A stretch of DNA of 64,000 nucleotides, from contig CAVTQY010000001.1 of assembly GCA_963736975.1 (NCBI GenBank), positions 2,666,001-2,730,000 on the forward strand, in the 5' to 3' direction. Of the stretch, positions 53,386 through 62,647 are shown in pieces (position 1 is the stretch's first letter; the number at the start of each line of letters is the position of its first letter). Under the pieces are notes generated by a model. It saw only the letters and a program-made list of their open reading frames with translations. It was not told the DNA's origin and ran no database searches. This DNA is from CAVTQY01 sp963736975. Its GTDB lineage: Bacteria; Pseudomonadota; Alphaproteobacteria; Acetobacterales; Acetobacteraceae. The position numbers were made by a program, and so were the translations under genes.

Positions 53386-53910
53386 CTATGGCTTCCCGCT
53401 CTGGGCCATCTCCGCGGGAGTCAGTTGGAACCCCACCCAAATCGTATAGGCAGCGCCGGACCTGCTGGCACTGACCGGCAGGCGCATGAACACCGGATCG
53501 CCGGTCAGCCATACCTTGTCGAGGTTTGGCGGAAACGCCACCCGGTTGGCATAAACACGCTTGTCGAGGATCTGTTCACCCTGCGCCACCGCCACGAAAT
53601 ACGTCACGTCCGCTGTGCGACCCGGCGCGGCGGGGCCGCGGTCGAGCTCCATCGTCACCATTACGGTGGTGTCCAGCAGATTGGCGTTGGGGCCGGGCTC
53701 GCACTTACCCGCAACCGTGACGACGCGCCCCTGCAGCATGAGATCCGTCAGATCGTGCGCCGAGCCCGGCCGGTAGCGCGTGAGGTCTGCAGCCTGCGGG
53801 AGCAGCGAGGCCTGCGGGCAGGCGGGCGCGAACTGGTCGCGGCCAGGGCCGCAGCCGGACAGACTAGCCAACCCCACCAGCAGCAACACGCAGAGACAGC
53901 GATGGATCAT
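53386..53910 (-). CDS. Putative lipoprotein
   Basis: A 174-aa protein with a lipoprotein signal: CLCVLLLVGLASLSGC, lipobox L-S-G-C with Cys20. After it, CPQASLLPQAADLTRYRPGS, LQGRVVTVAGKCEPGPNANL and VTYFVAVAQGEQILDKRVYA form a beta-rich domain. I recall similar small lipoproteins in alphaproteobacteria, but no function. It is divergent from ispH with 172 bp between. Confidence 0.75.
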   Translation of the reverse strand: MIHRCLCVLLLVGLASLSGCGPGRDQFAPACPQASLLPQAADLTRYRPGSAHDLTDLMLQGRVVTVAGKCEPGPNANLLDTTVMVTMELDRGPAAPGRTADVTYFVAVAQGEQILDKRVYANRVAFPPNLDKVWLTGDPVFMRLPVSASRSGAAYTIWVGFQLTPAEMAQSGKP

Positions 53911-54082
53911 CAGGCACCTCCGGGGCCGGGAAGGCCCCGGTCATCGTGGGCGGGGCGGCACGTCGGGCATAGTGCCGGCAGGCGCCGTGAGCGACAATCA
54001 CCCGCTGCGACCAGCGGTGCCCGCACCATATGTCCCGCACTGCAAAAGAGAGCCGCCGGTCGCGGCGGTGCGTGAATGATCG

Positions 54083-55024
54083 ATGCCAGACAAGCCTCCT
54101 TTGCGTGTTTTGCTCGCCAGCCCCCGCGGCTTCTGCGCTGGTGTCGACCGCGCCATCCGCATCGTGCAGCAGGCGCTGCGTCGCGACCGTCCGGTCTATG
54201 TCCGCCACGAGATCGTGCACAACCGCACGGTCGTCGAATCGCTCGAGGCGGAGGGCGCCGTGTTCGTCGAGGATCTTGGCCAAGTGCCGGAGAGCGGCGC
54301 GGTCGTCTTCTCCGCTCATGGCGTGCCGAAAGCGGTGCCGGTCGAGGCTCGTCGCCGGCAGCTCGCGTATTTCGACGCGACCTGTCCGTTGGTGAGCAAA
54401 GTGCACCGCGAAGCCGAGCGTCACTTCATCAAACGAGGCCGGCACATCCTGATGATCGGCCACGCCGGCCACCCGGAGGTCGAGGGCACGATGGGTCAGC
54501 TTCCGCCCGGCGCGATGACCCTCGTGCAGGATGCAGAGGATGCCCGGCGCGTCACCCCGCCGCAGACCGAGCGGCTCGCCTTCATTACGCAAACCACGCT
54601 CTCGGTCGATGACGCGGCCGAGATCATCGACATCCTGCAGGAACGCTTCCCCGCGATCGAAGGCCCGCGCAAGGAGGATATCTGCTACGCGACCACGAAC
54701 CGGCAAGCCGCGGTGAAGGCGATCGCGCCGGAATGCGACCTTGTCGTGGTGATCGGCAGTCCGAACTCGTCGAACTCTCAGCGCCTGCGTGAAGTCGCCG
54801 AGCGGGCGGGCGCGCGGGCCGTCCTGTTGCCGAAGGCCGCGGCGCTCGACTGGACGCTGCTTGGCGGCGTGCAGACGCTCGGCGTTACCGCCGGCGCGTC
54901 CGCCCCGGAATCGCTGGTGGAGGACCTGCTCGCTGAGCTTCGCGGCCGTTATGAGCTCTGCATCGAGGAACGCCAGGTCACACGCGAGGAGATCGCCTTC
55001 AAGCTGCCCGCAGCGCCGGGCTGA
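54083..55024 (+). CDS. ispH: 4-hydroxy-3-methylbut-2-enyl diphosphate reductase IspH
   Basis: A 313-aa protein of normal IspH size. The three [4Fe-4S] cysteines are visible: ASPRGFCAGVDRAIRIVQQA, DATCPLVSKVHREAERHFI, and DICYATTNRQAAVKAI. Also present are HEIVHN (substrate His) and GSPNSSNSQRLREVAERAGA. It performs the last step of the MEP isoprenoid pathway, giving IPP and DMAPP. The TGA overlaps the thrB ATG by one base, so ispH-thrB-rnhA form an operon, an order frequent in alphaproteobacteria. Confidence 0.97.
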   Translation: MPDKPPLRVLLASPRGFCAGVDRAIRIVQQALRRDRPVYVRHEIVHNRTVVESLEAEGAVFVEDLGQVPESGAVVFSAHGVPKAVPVEARRRQLAYFDATCPLVSKVHREAERHFIKRGRHILMIGHAGHPEVEGTMGQLPPGAMTLVQDAEDARRVTPPQTERLAFITQTTLSVDDAAEIIDILQERFPAIEGPRKEDICYATTNRQAAVKAIAPECDLVVVIGSPNSSNSQRLREVAERAGARAVLLPKAAALDWTLLGGVQTLGVTAGASAPESLVEDLLAELRGRYELCIEERQVTREEIAFKLPAAPG

Positions 55025-55983
55025 TGGCGGTCTATACCGAGGTCACCGACGAGGCTCTGGCGGGCTTCCTTGCCGAATACGATATCGGCCGCATGGTTGC
55101 ATTCCGCGGTATCGCGGAGGGCGTGGAGAACAGCAATTATTCGCTGCGCACGACGGCCGGCGACTTCATCCTGACGCTCTATGAGAAACGCGTCGATCCG
55201 GCAGAGCTGCCCTGGTTCCTCGGCCTGATGCGGCATCTTGCGCAACGGGGCATCGTCTGCCCGTTGCCGGTGCGCGGCCGCGACGGCGAGGCGCTGCGGC
55301 ATCTGGCAGGACGTCCCGCCGCCATCACCACGTTTCTGCCCGGCGTCTGGCCGCGTCGTGTGCGGGTCGAGCATTGCGCGCCACTGGGCGAGGCGCTGGC
55401 GCGGCTGCATGTCGCCGGCCGGGACTACGCGCCGACCAGGCGCAATGCGCTCGGGCCGGAGGACTGGGCGCCCCTGCTGGCCCGCGCTCGCCCGCGCGCC
55501 GACGAAATTATGTCCGGCCTCACGCCGGAACTCGACAGCGCGCTCGAGCGCATCCTGGCGTCCTGGCCGGTCGGGCTGCCCGAAGGGCATATCCATGCCG
55601 ACCTGTTCCCCGACAATGTCTTTTTCCTGGAGGGCAAGGTCTCCGGCTTGATCGACTTCTATTTCGCCGCCACCGATCTGTTGACCTACGATATTGCTGT
55701 CTGCCTCAATGCGTGGTGCTTCGAGCCGGATTTCTCCTTCAACGTCACCAAGAGCCGGGCGCTGCTGCGGGGGTACGCCACGATCCGTCCGCTGGCCGCG
55801 GCGGAACGGGCGGCACTGCCGGTGCTGTGCCAAGGCGCGGCAATCCGGTTTCTGCTGACACGGTTGTTCGATTGGCTGAATACGCCGCCCGGGGCGCTGG
55901 TCACCCGCAAGGACCCCATGGAGTATCTGCGCCGGCTGCGGTTTCACTTGGCGGCGCGGGACGAGCATGCCTACGGACTCTGA
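55024..55983 (+). CDS. thrB: Homoserine kinase, ThrB type II (APH fold)
   Basis: A 319-aa protein of the alternative homoserine kinase group with aminoglycoside-phosphotransferase fold. AVYTEVTDEALAGFLAEYDI with GVENSNYSLRTTAGDFILTL is its typical N-terminus; the catalytic loop is GHIHADLFPDNVFF (H-x-D...N) and metal-binding Asp follows in GLIDFYFAATD. It phosphorylates homoserine in threonine synthesis. It is coupled to both neighbours (1-bp and 17-bp overlaps). Confidence 0.95.
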   Translation: MAVYTEVTDEALAGFLAEYDIGRMVAFRGIAEGVENSNYSLRTTAGDFILTLYEKRVDPAELPWFLGLMRHLAQRGIVCPLPVRGRDGEALRHLAGRPAAITTFLPGVWPRRVRVEHCAPLGEALARLHVAGRDYAPTRRNALGPEDWAPLLARARPRADEIMSGLTPELDSALERILASWPVGLPEGHIHADLFPDNVFFLEGKVSGLIDFYFAATDLLTYDIAVCLNAWCFEPDFSFNVTKSRALLRGYATIRPLAAAERAALPVLCQGAAIRFLLTRLFDWLNTPPGALVTRKDPMEYLRRLRFHLAARDEHAYGL

Positions 55984-56437
55984 GGCGCCTCCGCCGGCCG
56001 CTGAGGCGGTGGAAATCTGGACCGACGGGGGGAGCAAGCCCAACCCGGGTCCCGGCGGCTGGGGCGCGGTGCTGCGCTTCCGCGGCCAGGAACGCGAGCT
56101 GTCCGGGGCGGAGCCGGCGACCACCAACAACCGCATGGAGCTGACCGCCGCCACCGCCGCGCTGGAGGCGCTGACCCGCCCCTGCCGCGTGGTGCTGCAT
56201 ACCGACAGCGAGTACCTCAAGAACGGCGTGACCCGCTGGCACACCGGCTGGGTGCGGCGGAACTGGCGCAATGCCGCGGGCGATCCCGTCGCCAACATGG
56301 ATCTGTGGCGCCGTCTGCTGGCCGCCGCCGCCCGTCACGAGATCGACTGGCGCTGGATCCGCGGCCATGCCGGGGATGCGATGAACGAACGCGCCGATGC
56401 GTTGGCCACCACGGCACGCCGAAGTCTAGGGCTGTAG
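55967..56437 (+). CDS. rnhA: Ribonuclease HI
   Basis: A 156-aa protein. ATG 55967 overlaps thrB by 17 bp. All catalytic carboxylates are seen: IWTDGGSKPNPGPGGWGAVL (Asp), NNRMELTAATAALEAL (Glu), VVLHTDSEYLKNGVTRW (Asp) and MNERADALA (Asp), with the His in WIRGHAGD. It degrades the RNA strand of RNA-DNA hybrids. It is the last gene of the operon. Confidence 0.97.
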   Translation: MPTDSEAPPPAAEAVEIWTDGGSKPNPGPGGWGAVLRFRGQERELSGAEPATTNNRMELTAATAALEALTRPCRVVLHTDSEYLKNGVTRWHTGWVRRNWRNAAGDPVANMDLWRRLLAAAARHEIDWRWIRGHAGDAMNERADALATTARRSLGL

Positions 56438-56639
56438 CAATAGCCAGAACGGCGAGTATCTGCGGGCGAACAATTGCATGCTGGCAGCGGCGATAAGCCC
56501 AGCATAGGAAACGCTCGGTTGCATTCCGCAAATCGACCAGATGCGGCAAAATCCGTCATCAAATATGTCAAGGACTTTTTCGGTCGATGCGTATGGTGTA
56601 ATCAGGACGATGACGTCGTTGAGAGCCGTACGGTGCCGC

Positions 56640-57880
56640 TATAAGATTGCTGACCACCGCCGAGTTGCTTGGCGCGTTTGGCAAGCATGTCAACGCTTCG
56701 GACCGCCTTGATATTGCCGTAGCTTGGCTTGGGCAATCGCGAGCGTTAGAATTGCTACTTCGTAGGTCTGAGCAGTGAATGCTGGGCACCCGCATTATAG
56801 CCGGTCTATCGGGCAATGGCACGAACCCTGTCGCGTTGCGGTCTCTACAACAACAAGCTCGGGTTCAACTGAGGATCGCCAGTTCAGCCACTGGAATCTT
56901 TCATCCTAAATTCTATCTGTTCCACCGATTCAGCGAAAGAACCTGCTGGATCGGTAGCTCGAATTTGACCATGCAAGGTTTCACATACAATTCCGAGCTC
57001 ATTAATGAGTTCAAGGACGACGGCACGAGCTTGCAATGGTTCGAGACTGTTTGGGACAGCCTTCCAGGTGACCCTAGTGCCATCATTGATCAGTACGAGC
57101 AACACTGGAGACGTAGCCCGCCAGCCCCGAGCCGCCCACCCGGTAATCCCGTGCCGGAAGGCGGATCTTTAGAAAAGATCGGTTCACGGTTAGGGCTTCT
57201 GCAGCCCAATATGTCGTGGGAACTATATGTCCATGCGATCCGCTCCTTGGACGGATACTGGGCGAGACAACGATTTAACCATTGCTTCTCTGTTCTCAGC
57301 GACGAGTGGAGTTGGGTCGACACAATCTCCAATGGCAATGATATCAGCCATCCGTGCAGATTGGGACAATCTTACGGCAACCGAAAAAAGGATCCTCCTT
57401 GGAATAGAAACTCGGGATGCCTCCGGAGCATGGGGACTACTGGGCAATATGCATGGAGCGCCCAGCGCTGTCAGCGCATTTTATAAGCATGGTAGCATCC
57501 GGACCGGAATCAGACAGATTCTTCAAGCGGTGATCGATGCAACAGATCAGCGATGATTTTTGGAAGCTGCTGTCCAGGCAATTCGCTCGGTTAGGCAGTT
57601 GGATGGCTTCGGGCCAGCAACCGCCGCACGCTTGATTGCACTTGCGCGCCCAGACCGGGGCATCTCCGTGAACCAAGGCTCAGCTCCGCAGCTGTCGCAA
57701 TTAACGGGACTCCCGGCAAGTGCCCCGATTCTTGGAGACGAAAACAACTACCCGAAACTCCTGGGTTGGCTATATGGGCAAGCGTGGTATAATACCAGCG
57801 AGCCAATTGACCCACTTGAGCAAACCATATGGTCAATGAGGGCAGCACTCATTGACAGCTTCGTGTATGTACCCGTTTGA
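56640..57880 (+). pseudogene. Phospholipase-D-type nuclease gene, broken
   Basis: Several pieces line up as one gene. 56642-56775 reads LTTAELLGAFGKHVNASDRL with DIAVAWLGQSRALELLLR, then a TGA at 56776-56778 sits in frame directly before MLGTRIIAGLSGNGTNPVAL. The PLD motif follows: GIFHPKFYLF (H-x-K) and CWIGSSNLTMQGFTYNSELI (G-S-x-N). Near 57240 the frame shifts to DLTIASLFSATSGVGST and ETRDASGAWGLLGNMHGAPS, a further in-frame TGA occurs at 57554-57556, and the tail runs SVRQLDGFGPATAARLIALA, a helix-hairpin-helix-like segment, to 57880. It resembles stand-alone PLD endonucleases of restriction type. Codon use is less GC-rich than in neighbours, pointing to foreign origin. Confidence 0.7.
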
Positions 57881-57998
57881 CTTGCTATGAACAATGGAGA
57901 AACTAGACCAGCCCGCGTACTTTCATTGGCCAACCAATCATCTGCTGATCTCTGATCACTGCTCAGCAAGGCAAGAGATGATGTAATATATTATACGT

Positions 57999-59159
57999 CT
58001 ACATCTTCTCGCTTTCCAAGAAGAACCGGACCATCTCCCTTGTCGCGTCTGGTCCGTGCGGATCGGTATATGAGCCTGCGGGGCTGCCGCCCGCCCAAGC
58101 GTGCGCGGCGCCATGGATGATCCATTGCTCGATTACTGCGCGCCCGGCAGCGTCGGTACCCACGGTGCGACGGTAAGAATGGCCCCCGACCACCTGTCCA
58201 TAATCAACCCGCTTTCCGAGCAGGGCGCCGCCTACCGATTGCGCCACTATGGCGTCGCCGTTCCGCGGGTTCACGGTCGTATCTCCGTCTCCATGGAACA
58301 CGATCGTTGGAACGACCGTCCGCCGCGGCGAGCCGGATACCGACCCGGGTGCCCCATGGCGCATGGCGTTGAACGCTGAGGGCATATCCCGCGCGGCTCC
58401 GCAGGCAAGTCCCGAGTGAACCCCAACAGCAGCGTAAATGTCCGGGTAGGTGTCGCCCATGATCATGGCAGCCGCACCCCCGGCCGACAGCCCGGCGATA
58501 AAGACTTGCTTCCGATCCACAGTGTAGTCGGCCATCACCTGGCGGGTAATCCCCGCGATCAGCGACGGCTCACCGGCACCACGCCTTTGATCCTCCTCGT
58601 TGAACCAATTCCAGCACCTATGCATGTTCGCCGAGCAAATCTGCGCAGGATATACGACCAGGATGTTACGCTCCTCCGCGACATCGTTCATGCGCGTGCC
58701 CACGGCGAAGTCGTCCGGGGATTGTGTGCAACCGTGCAGCATCACGATGAGCGGCAATTCCTTTCCAGCGGAGTATCCGCTCGGCACATACAGCTTGTAG
58801 GGACGGCTTCCGGCTTCGTTTGAAAAAGTGCTTGCTAGAAACTGCGCGCCTTCCGGCACGGTCACCGATGCTGACGGGACGTTGGGTTTGACGCGAACCA
58901 AGTCCCTCAATCGGATCTTGCCGAGAAAAGTTCGTGCCTGCTTCGGTGTAGCGCTGGTTCCCCCATGCCGGGTCGTGTTTATCCGTTCGGCCACCCCGTC
59001 GAGGAAAGGCGGCTCGTGCCCGCTTTGCAGATCGATGGCGCCCGATCCTTCCGCCAATCCGCCGAGCATGCGTTGGATAGCGACCGTTGCATCCGTCAGG
59101 CGGCCCGCACCAATGAGTTCGATGGCTCCGCCAAGTCTGTTGGGCAGGTTATCAATCAT
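57999..59159 (-). CDS. PHB-depolymerase-family esterase (LpqC-like)
   Basis: A 386-aa protein. The alpha/beta-hydrolase core begins YKLYVPSGYSAGKELPLIVM with LHGCTQSPDDFAVGTRMNDV; the nucleophile is in FIAGLSAGGAAAMIM (G-L-S-A-G), the Asp region IVFHGDGDTTVNPRNGD, and the His in HAWAGGSPAGSYTDPHGPDA. This is the type-1 catalytic domain of extracellular short-chain PHA depolymerases and feruloyl-esterase-like proteins. The first ~90 residues show no clear signal peptide, so it may act inside the cell on native polyhydroxybutyrate. The preceding ribbon-helix-helix gene may regulate it. Confidence 0.88.
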   Translation of the reverse strand: MIDNLPNRLGGAIELIGAGRLTDATVAIQRMLGGLAEGSGAIDLQSGHEPPFLDGVAERINTTRHGGTSATPKQARTFLGKIRLRDLVRVKPNVPSASVTVPEGAQFLASTFSNEAGSRPYKLYVPSGYSAGKELPLIVMLHGCTQSPDDFAVGTRMNDVAEERNILVVYPAQICSANMHRCWNWFNEEDQRRGAGEPSLIAGITRQVMADYTVDRKQVFIAGLSAGGAAAMIMGDTYPDIYAAVGVHSGLACGAARDMPSAFNAMRHGAPGSVSGSPRRTVVPTIVFHGDGDTTVNPRNGDAIVAQSVGGALLGKRVDYGQVVGGHSYRRTVGTDAAGRAVIEQWIIHGAAHAWAGGSPAGSYTDPHGPDATREMVRFFLESEKM

Positions 59160-59273
59160 GTTTGCTACCTCGTGCAGGGAACCCCACAGGGCATTCCCGT
59201 TCGGAACCGAAAATCGGCTTCCGTCGTGTCGTAATCCCAGCAGCTGAAGCGCCTTGGGATCGCAGGCACATGC

Positions 59274-59693
59274 TCAACGCGTGCGGTCGGCAAGTGCCTT
59301 ACGAACTTCGGGGCTGGCGTGTAGTGCACCGAGCACGGTTACTGACGCGATTGCGCCACGGGCCAGGTCGGGCGTGACGTCTGCCGCAATGGTCACCAAC
59401 CCGAGCACGTTGATATGCAGTCGGTCTCCAGCGGCCCGTGCATCCTCAAGAGCCTGTCGGCTATAGTGCCGAAGGCCGAGCTCTAGACTCTGCCGCGTTA
59501 GCGATTTTCGAACGACCTCGGTGTGCCGTTCGAGTTGGTTTCGGATGGCCGTGCGAATGAAGTCCGTCCTGTTCGAATAGAAACCCTCGGCAACCATCAG
59601 GTCGATGTGCCCGAGATCGACAAAGCCGAGATTGATGGTGATCTTTTCGGTATCGGCTGCCTTCGAGGGCTGCTCAGGTCCAACGATCGCCAT
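59274..59693 (-). CDS. CopG-like ribbon-helix-helix regulator
   Basis: A 139-aa protein from ATG 59693 (MAIVGPEQPSKAADTEK). The RHH unit is KITINLGFVDLGHIDLMVAE with GFYSNRTDFIRTAIRNQLER, giving a beta strand and two helices; the rest, LHINVLGLVTIAADVTPDLA and LGALHASPEVRKALAD, is a conserved C-terminal extension. I have seen this protein type next to PHB-depolymerase genes in other proteobacteria, and here it lies 114 bp upstream of one, same strand. It probably represses its own operon. The N-terminus is close to an IS3 remnant. Confidence 0.82.
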   Translation of the reverse strand: MAIVGPEQPSKAADTEKITINLGFVDLGHIDLMVAEGFYSNRTDFIRTAIRNQLERHTEVVRKSLTRQSLELGLRHYSRQALEDARAAGDRLHINVLGLVTIAADVTPDLARGAIASVTVLGALHASPEVRKALADRTR

Positions 59694-59789
59694 CAACCAC
59701 CATCCCATTTCCATCCAGCGGGATGGTAAATAGAGGTCTCCGCTCGGCATTCAAGAGCGGACGTAGCGGATTGAAGGAAAGGCTCGTAT

Positions 59790-59856
59790 GGATCCGTGAG
59801 AGATATCCAATCGAAGAATGACGGCGGCGCGGATTGTAGAACCCCTCGAGACGTGC
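59790..59856 (-). pseudogene. IS3-family transposase C-terminal scrap
   Basis: The minus strand reads EGFYNPRRRHSSIGYLS, the nearly invariant end of the IS3-family OrfB transposase. Nothing else of the element is recognisable. It marks an old insertion just upstream of the ribbon-helix-helix gene. Confidence 0.75.
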
Positions 59857-59963
59857 TCCCCGTGATGCAACGGCCCGCCTGTCCCGCCGTTGGCCCGCGT
59901 GGAGACACCCCAACGCCGGCCAGGTGCTGCACCCGAACGGCGGTACGGTGGTGAACGGCTAGC

Positions 59964-60797
59964 TCACACCTCCATCCGCCAGATCAGCGACAACACGCTC
60001 TCACGCGCCTCCACGAACTCCGGGCTCGATTTGATCGCGCGAATGTCGCGTCCCGCCGGTTGCCGGCAGAAATTCACCTTCAGGTGCTCGACGATGCGGC
60101 CCGGGCGCGGCGACATGACGACCACATCCGTGCCGAGATACACCGCTTCCTCCACGCTGTGGGTGATGAACACCACGGTCATTCCCGTACGGCGCCACAC
60201 CGCGTGCAGTTCCTCCTGCATCCGCTCGCGCGTCAGCGCGTCGAGGGCGCCGAAGGGCTCGTCCATCAGCAACAGCTCCGGATCGTTCGCCAGCGCGCGC
60301 ACGATCGCCAGCCGCTGCTGCATGCCGCCCGACAGCTCATAGGGATATCGGTTGCGAAATTCCCACAGGCCGACAGTGCGGAGATATGTCTCCACAGTCG
60401 CCGTACGCGTGGCGGCGTCGGCGCCGCGCATCCGCGGTCCGAAGCCGGCATTCTGGGCAACGGTCATCCAGGGAAACAGGGCCGGCTGCTGAAACACGAC
60501 GCCGCGGTCCGGTCCCGGCCCGGTGATCGGCTGCCCGTGCAACGTGACGCGGCCGGCAGTGGGCCGGATGAACCCCGCCAACGTCTGCAACATCGTCGTT
60601 TTGCCGCAACCGGACGGACCGACGATGCAAACGAAATCACCCCGGCCGAAGCTTAGATCCACCCGCTCCAGCGCGCGCACCGCGTCGGGACCGGCGCCGT
60701 ACTGGACCGTGACATCCGAAAACGCGACGAAAGGTGGTCCGGTCGCAGCCTGCGCGCCAACCGGACCAACCTGCGGAACCTTATCCTGCAACAGCAC
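59964..60797 (-). CDS. Nitrate/sulfonate/taurine-type ABC ATPase
   Basis: A 277-aa ATPase. Walker A is GPSGCGKT, Q-loop VVFQQPALFPWMTVAQNAGF, signature LSGGMQQRLAIVRAL, Walker B LLLMDEPFGALDALTRERMQ, and switch His ITHSVEEAVYL. F-P-W in the Q-loop region and G-G-M-x-Q-R are usual for the NitT/TauT group. It lies at the 3' end of an operon of two permeases and a binding protein, overlapping the latter by 17 bp. Confidence 0.94.
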   Translation of the reverse strand: MLLQDKVPQVGPVGAQAATGPPFVAFSDVTVQYGAGPDAVRALERVDLSFGRGDFVCIVGPSGCGKTTMLQTLAGFIRPTAGRVTLHGQPITGPGPDRGVVFQQPALFPWMTVAQNAGFGPRMRGADAATRTATVETYLRTVGLWEFRNRYPYELSGGMQQRLAIVRALANDPELLLMDEPFGALDALTRERMQEELHAVWRRTGMTVVFITHSVEEAVYLGTDVVVMSPRPGRIVEHLKVNFCRQPAGRDIRAIKSSPEFVEARESVLSLIWRMEV

Positions 60798-61818
60798 GTT
60801 GCAGGAACTCGGTGTTCGTGCCCTTCTGGAACGTCTCCAGCCCCGGGGCGGAGCGGATGCTCTTCTGTTGTGCCAGGAAGTCGGCGGTGCGTTTCAGCAC
60901 GGCGATGAACTTGCCCGGATTTCCTGGCGTACCGAGCCACTCGGGCGAAAGTTGGTCTCGCTGGGTGACGAAATCGTATTCCTCCATATCGTGTTTCGCC
61001 ACATCCGCTGTCACTCCCGCCTGTTTGGCGACGATCTGCGCTGCTTCATCGGGCTTGTCCTTCCACATTGCCAGCGCCCCCCCATAGGCCTTCAGGAATC
61101 CCACCACAGCGTCCGGATAATCCCGGCTGAACGATTTGGTGGCGACGATCAGGTCGGCAATCACGTAACCAGCGGCATCCAGCTCCTTGTATGTGGGATA
61201 GAGCACGCCGGCGTCTTCAAGCATTTTCGACTTTGCCGGCGCCCAGACATAGCCGGCGTCGATATCGCCCCGATGCCAGGCTGCCACCATCGCGTTCGGC
61301 GACATATCGAGCACCGTTACATCCGCCTGCGTCAGCTTGTTGACGGCCAGAAAGCCCAGCAGGCGAAAATGCGATGTGGAGCCGAACGGCGTGGCGACTT
61401 TCTTGCCCTTGAAATCGGCGGGGTTGTGAATGTTGGCGGATCGGCGCACCACCATGTCTTCAGCCGGGCCGATATTATCCACCATGCCGATCAGTTCATA
61501 CGGAAGGCTTTGACTCAGCCCCGCGGCGGTGGGCGAGGAGCCGATCGCCAAGCCAAGGTCGAAGCTGCCGGCGGCGATGCCGGTGTTGATTTCCGCCCCG
61601 CTCCCCGCCTCGCTCCATTGAATTTTTGCCCCGGCCATCTGGTCGAACCAGCCCTCCCCTTTTGCAATCATTGTCGGTTTGGTCTCCACGAAGAACGCCA
61701 CGCGAATCTGCTCCGGTGTCTTGGCCCGGGCACCGCCGATCGCCAGGAACGGCAGCGCAAGTCCGCTGCCGGCCGCCTGGATGATCCGGCGTCGTCCGAT
61801 CGTTGTTGGCTGTCCCAT
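60781..61818 (-). CDS. TauA/SsuA-like periplasmic binding protein with Tat signal
   Basis: A 345-aa binding protein from ATG 61818. The N-terminus GRRRIIQAAGSGLALPFLAI followed by GGARA has twin arginines and a hydrophobic stretch, a Tat or Tat-like signal. The body matches TauA/SsuA: VAFFVETKPTMIAKGEGWF, GSFDLGLAIGSSPTAAGLSQ, and KVATPFGSTSHFRLLGFLAV. It should bind a sulfonate, nitrate or similar small anion in the periplasm. It lies between the ATPase gene and two permease genes. Confidence 0.9.
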   Translation of the reverse strand: MGQPTTIGRRRIIQAAGSGLALPFLAIGGARAKTPEQIRVAFFVETKPTMIAKGEGWFDQMAGAKIQWSEAGSGAEINTGIAAGSFDLGLAIGSSPTAAGLSQSLPYELIGMVDNIGPAEDMVVRRSANIHNPADFKGKKVATPFGSTSHFRLLGFLAVNKLTQADVTVLDMSPNAMVAAWHRGDIDAGYVWAPAKSKMLEDAGVLYPTYKELDAAGYVIADLIVATKSFSRDYPDAVVGFLKAYGGALAMWKDKPDEAAQIVAKQAGVTADVAKHDMEEYDFVTQRDQLSPEWLGTPGNPGKFIAVLKRTADFLAQQKSIRSAPGLETFQKGTNTEFLQRAVAG

Positions 61819-61855
61819 TTGCTTCTGTCTCCCCGTTCTTGTCTTCCTGAGCGTG

Positions 61856-62647
61856 TTAGGCCTTGCCGGCCCAATGCACCACCCGCCGCTCCGCCGCCAG
61901 CAGCACCCGGTCGAGCGCAAGTCCCATCAGCCCGATCAGGATGATACCGACAAAAACATAATCCGAACGCAGAAATCGCCCCGCATCCAGGATCATCCAG
62001 CCAAGCCCGGTGCTGCCGGCAATGATCTCGGCGGCGATGAGTGTCGCATACACCACTCCGATCGCCAGCCGCGCCCCGGTGAAGATTTCCGGCAATGCCG
62101 ATGGCAGCACCACATGGCGGAAGATCTGGAATTCGCTGGCGCCCAGCGTGCGCGCCACCTGCACACGCTGCACGGACGTGCTCTTCACGCCGTCCATCGC
62201 CGCAACCGCCGAGACGGGTAGCGCGGTCAGAAACAGCAGCAGCACCTGCGAGAGCTCGCCGATGCCGAACCAGACGATCAGCAGCACCAGATAGGAAAGC
62301 TGCGGCAAGGGGCGCAGAAACTCGATGAACGGGCTGAACGCCGCTTCGACCTTGCGATTATATCCCATGCCGAGACCAAGCAGCGTACCAGCGACAGCGC
62401 CGGTGACAAAGCCGGCCAGCACCCGTTCCAGGCTGAGTCCGGCATGCGTCCAGAGCGAGCGCGACTTGTAGCCGTTCTGCAGCAGATCGAGCAGTGCCGA
62501 AGCGACCAGACCGGGGCCCGGCAGGAAAATGTCGCGCACCAGATCGAGCTGCGTTGCGACAGTCCATGCCGTCGCGATCAGGCCCAGCGACAACAGCAAC
62601 GGCCAATGCGCGCCGAGCCAGGAGCGCAGCGAGGGTATCCGGATCAC
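61856..62647 (-). CDS. ABC permease (TauC/SsuC type) 1
   Basis: A 263-aa permease. GTG 62647 overlaps the stop of the next permease gene (GTGA). The cytoplasmic EAA loop is VQVARTLGASEFQIFRHVVL with PSALPEIFTGARLAIGV, as usual for NitT/TauT permeases, and there are about six helices. It is clearly related to the second permease (both have LGASEFQ/LGANEWQ and PSALP.IFTGAR), so the two probably arose by duplication and form a heterodimer. Confidence 0.92.
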   Translation of the reverse strand: MIRIPSLRSWLGAHWPLLLSLGLIATAWTVATQLDLVRDIFLPGPGLVASALLDLLQNGYKSRSLWTHAGLSLERVLAGFVTGAVAGTLLGLGMGYNRKVEAAFSPFIEFLRPLPQLSYLVLLIVWFGIGELSQVLLLFLTALPVSAVAAMDGVKSTSVQRVQVARTLGASEFQIFRHVVLPSALPEIFTGARLAIGVVYATLIAAEIIAGSTGLGWMILDAGRFLRSDYVFVGIILIGLMGLALDRVLLAAERRVVHWAGKA

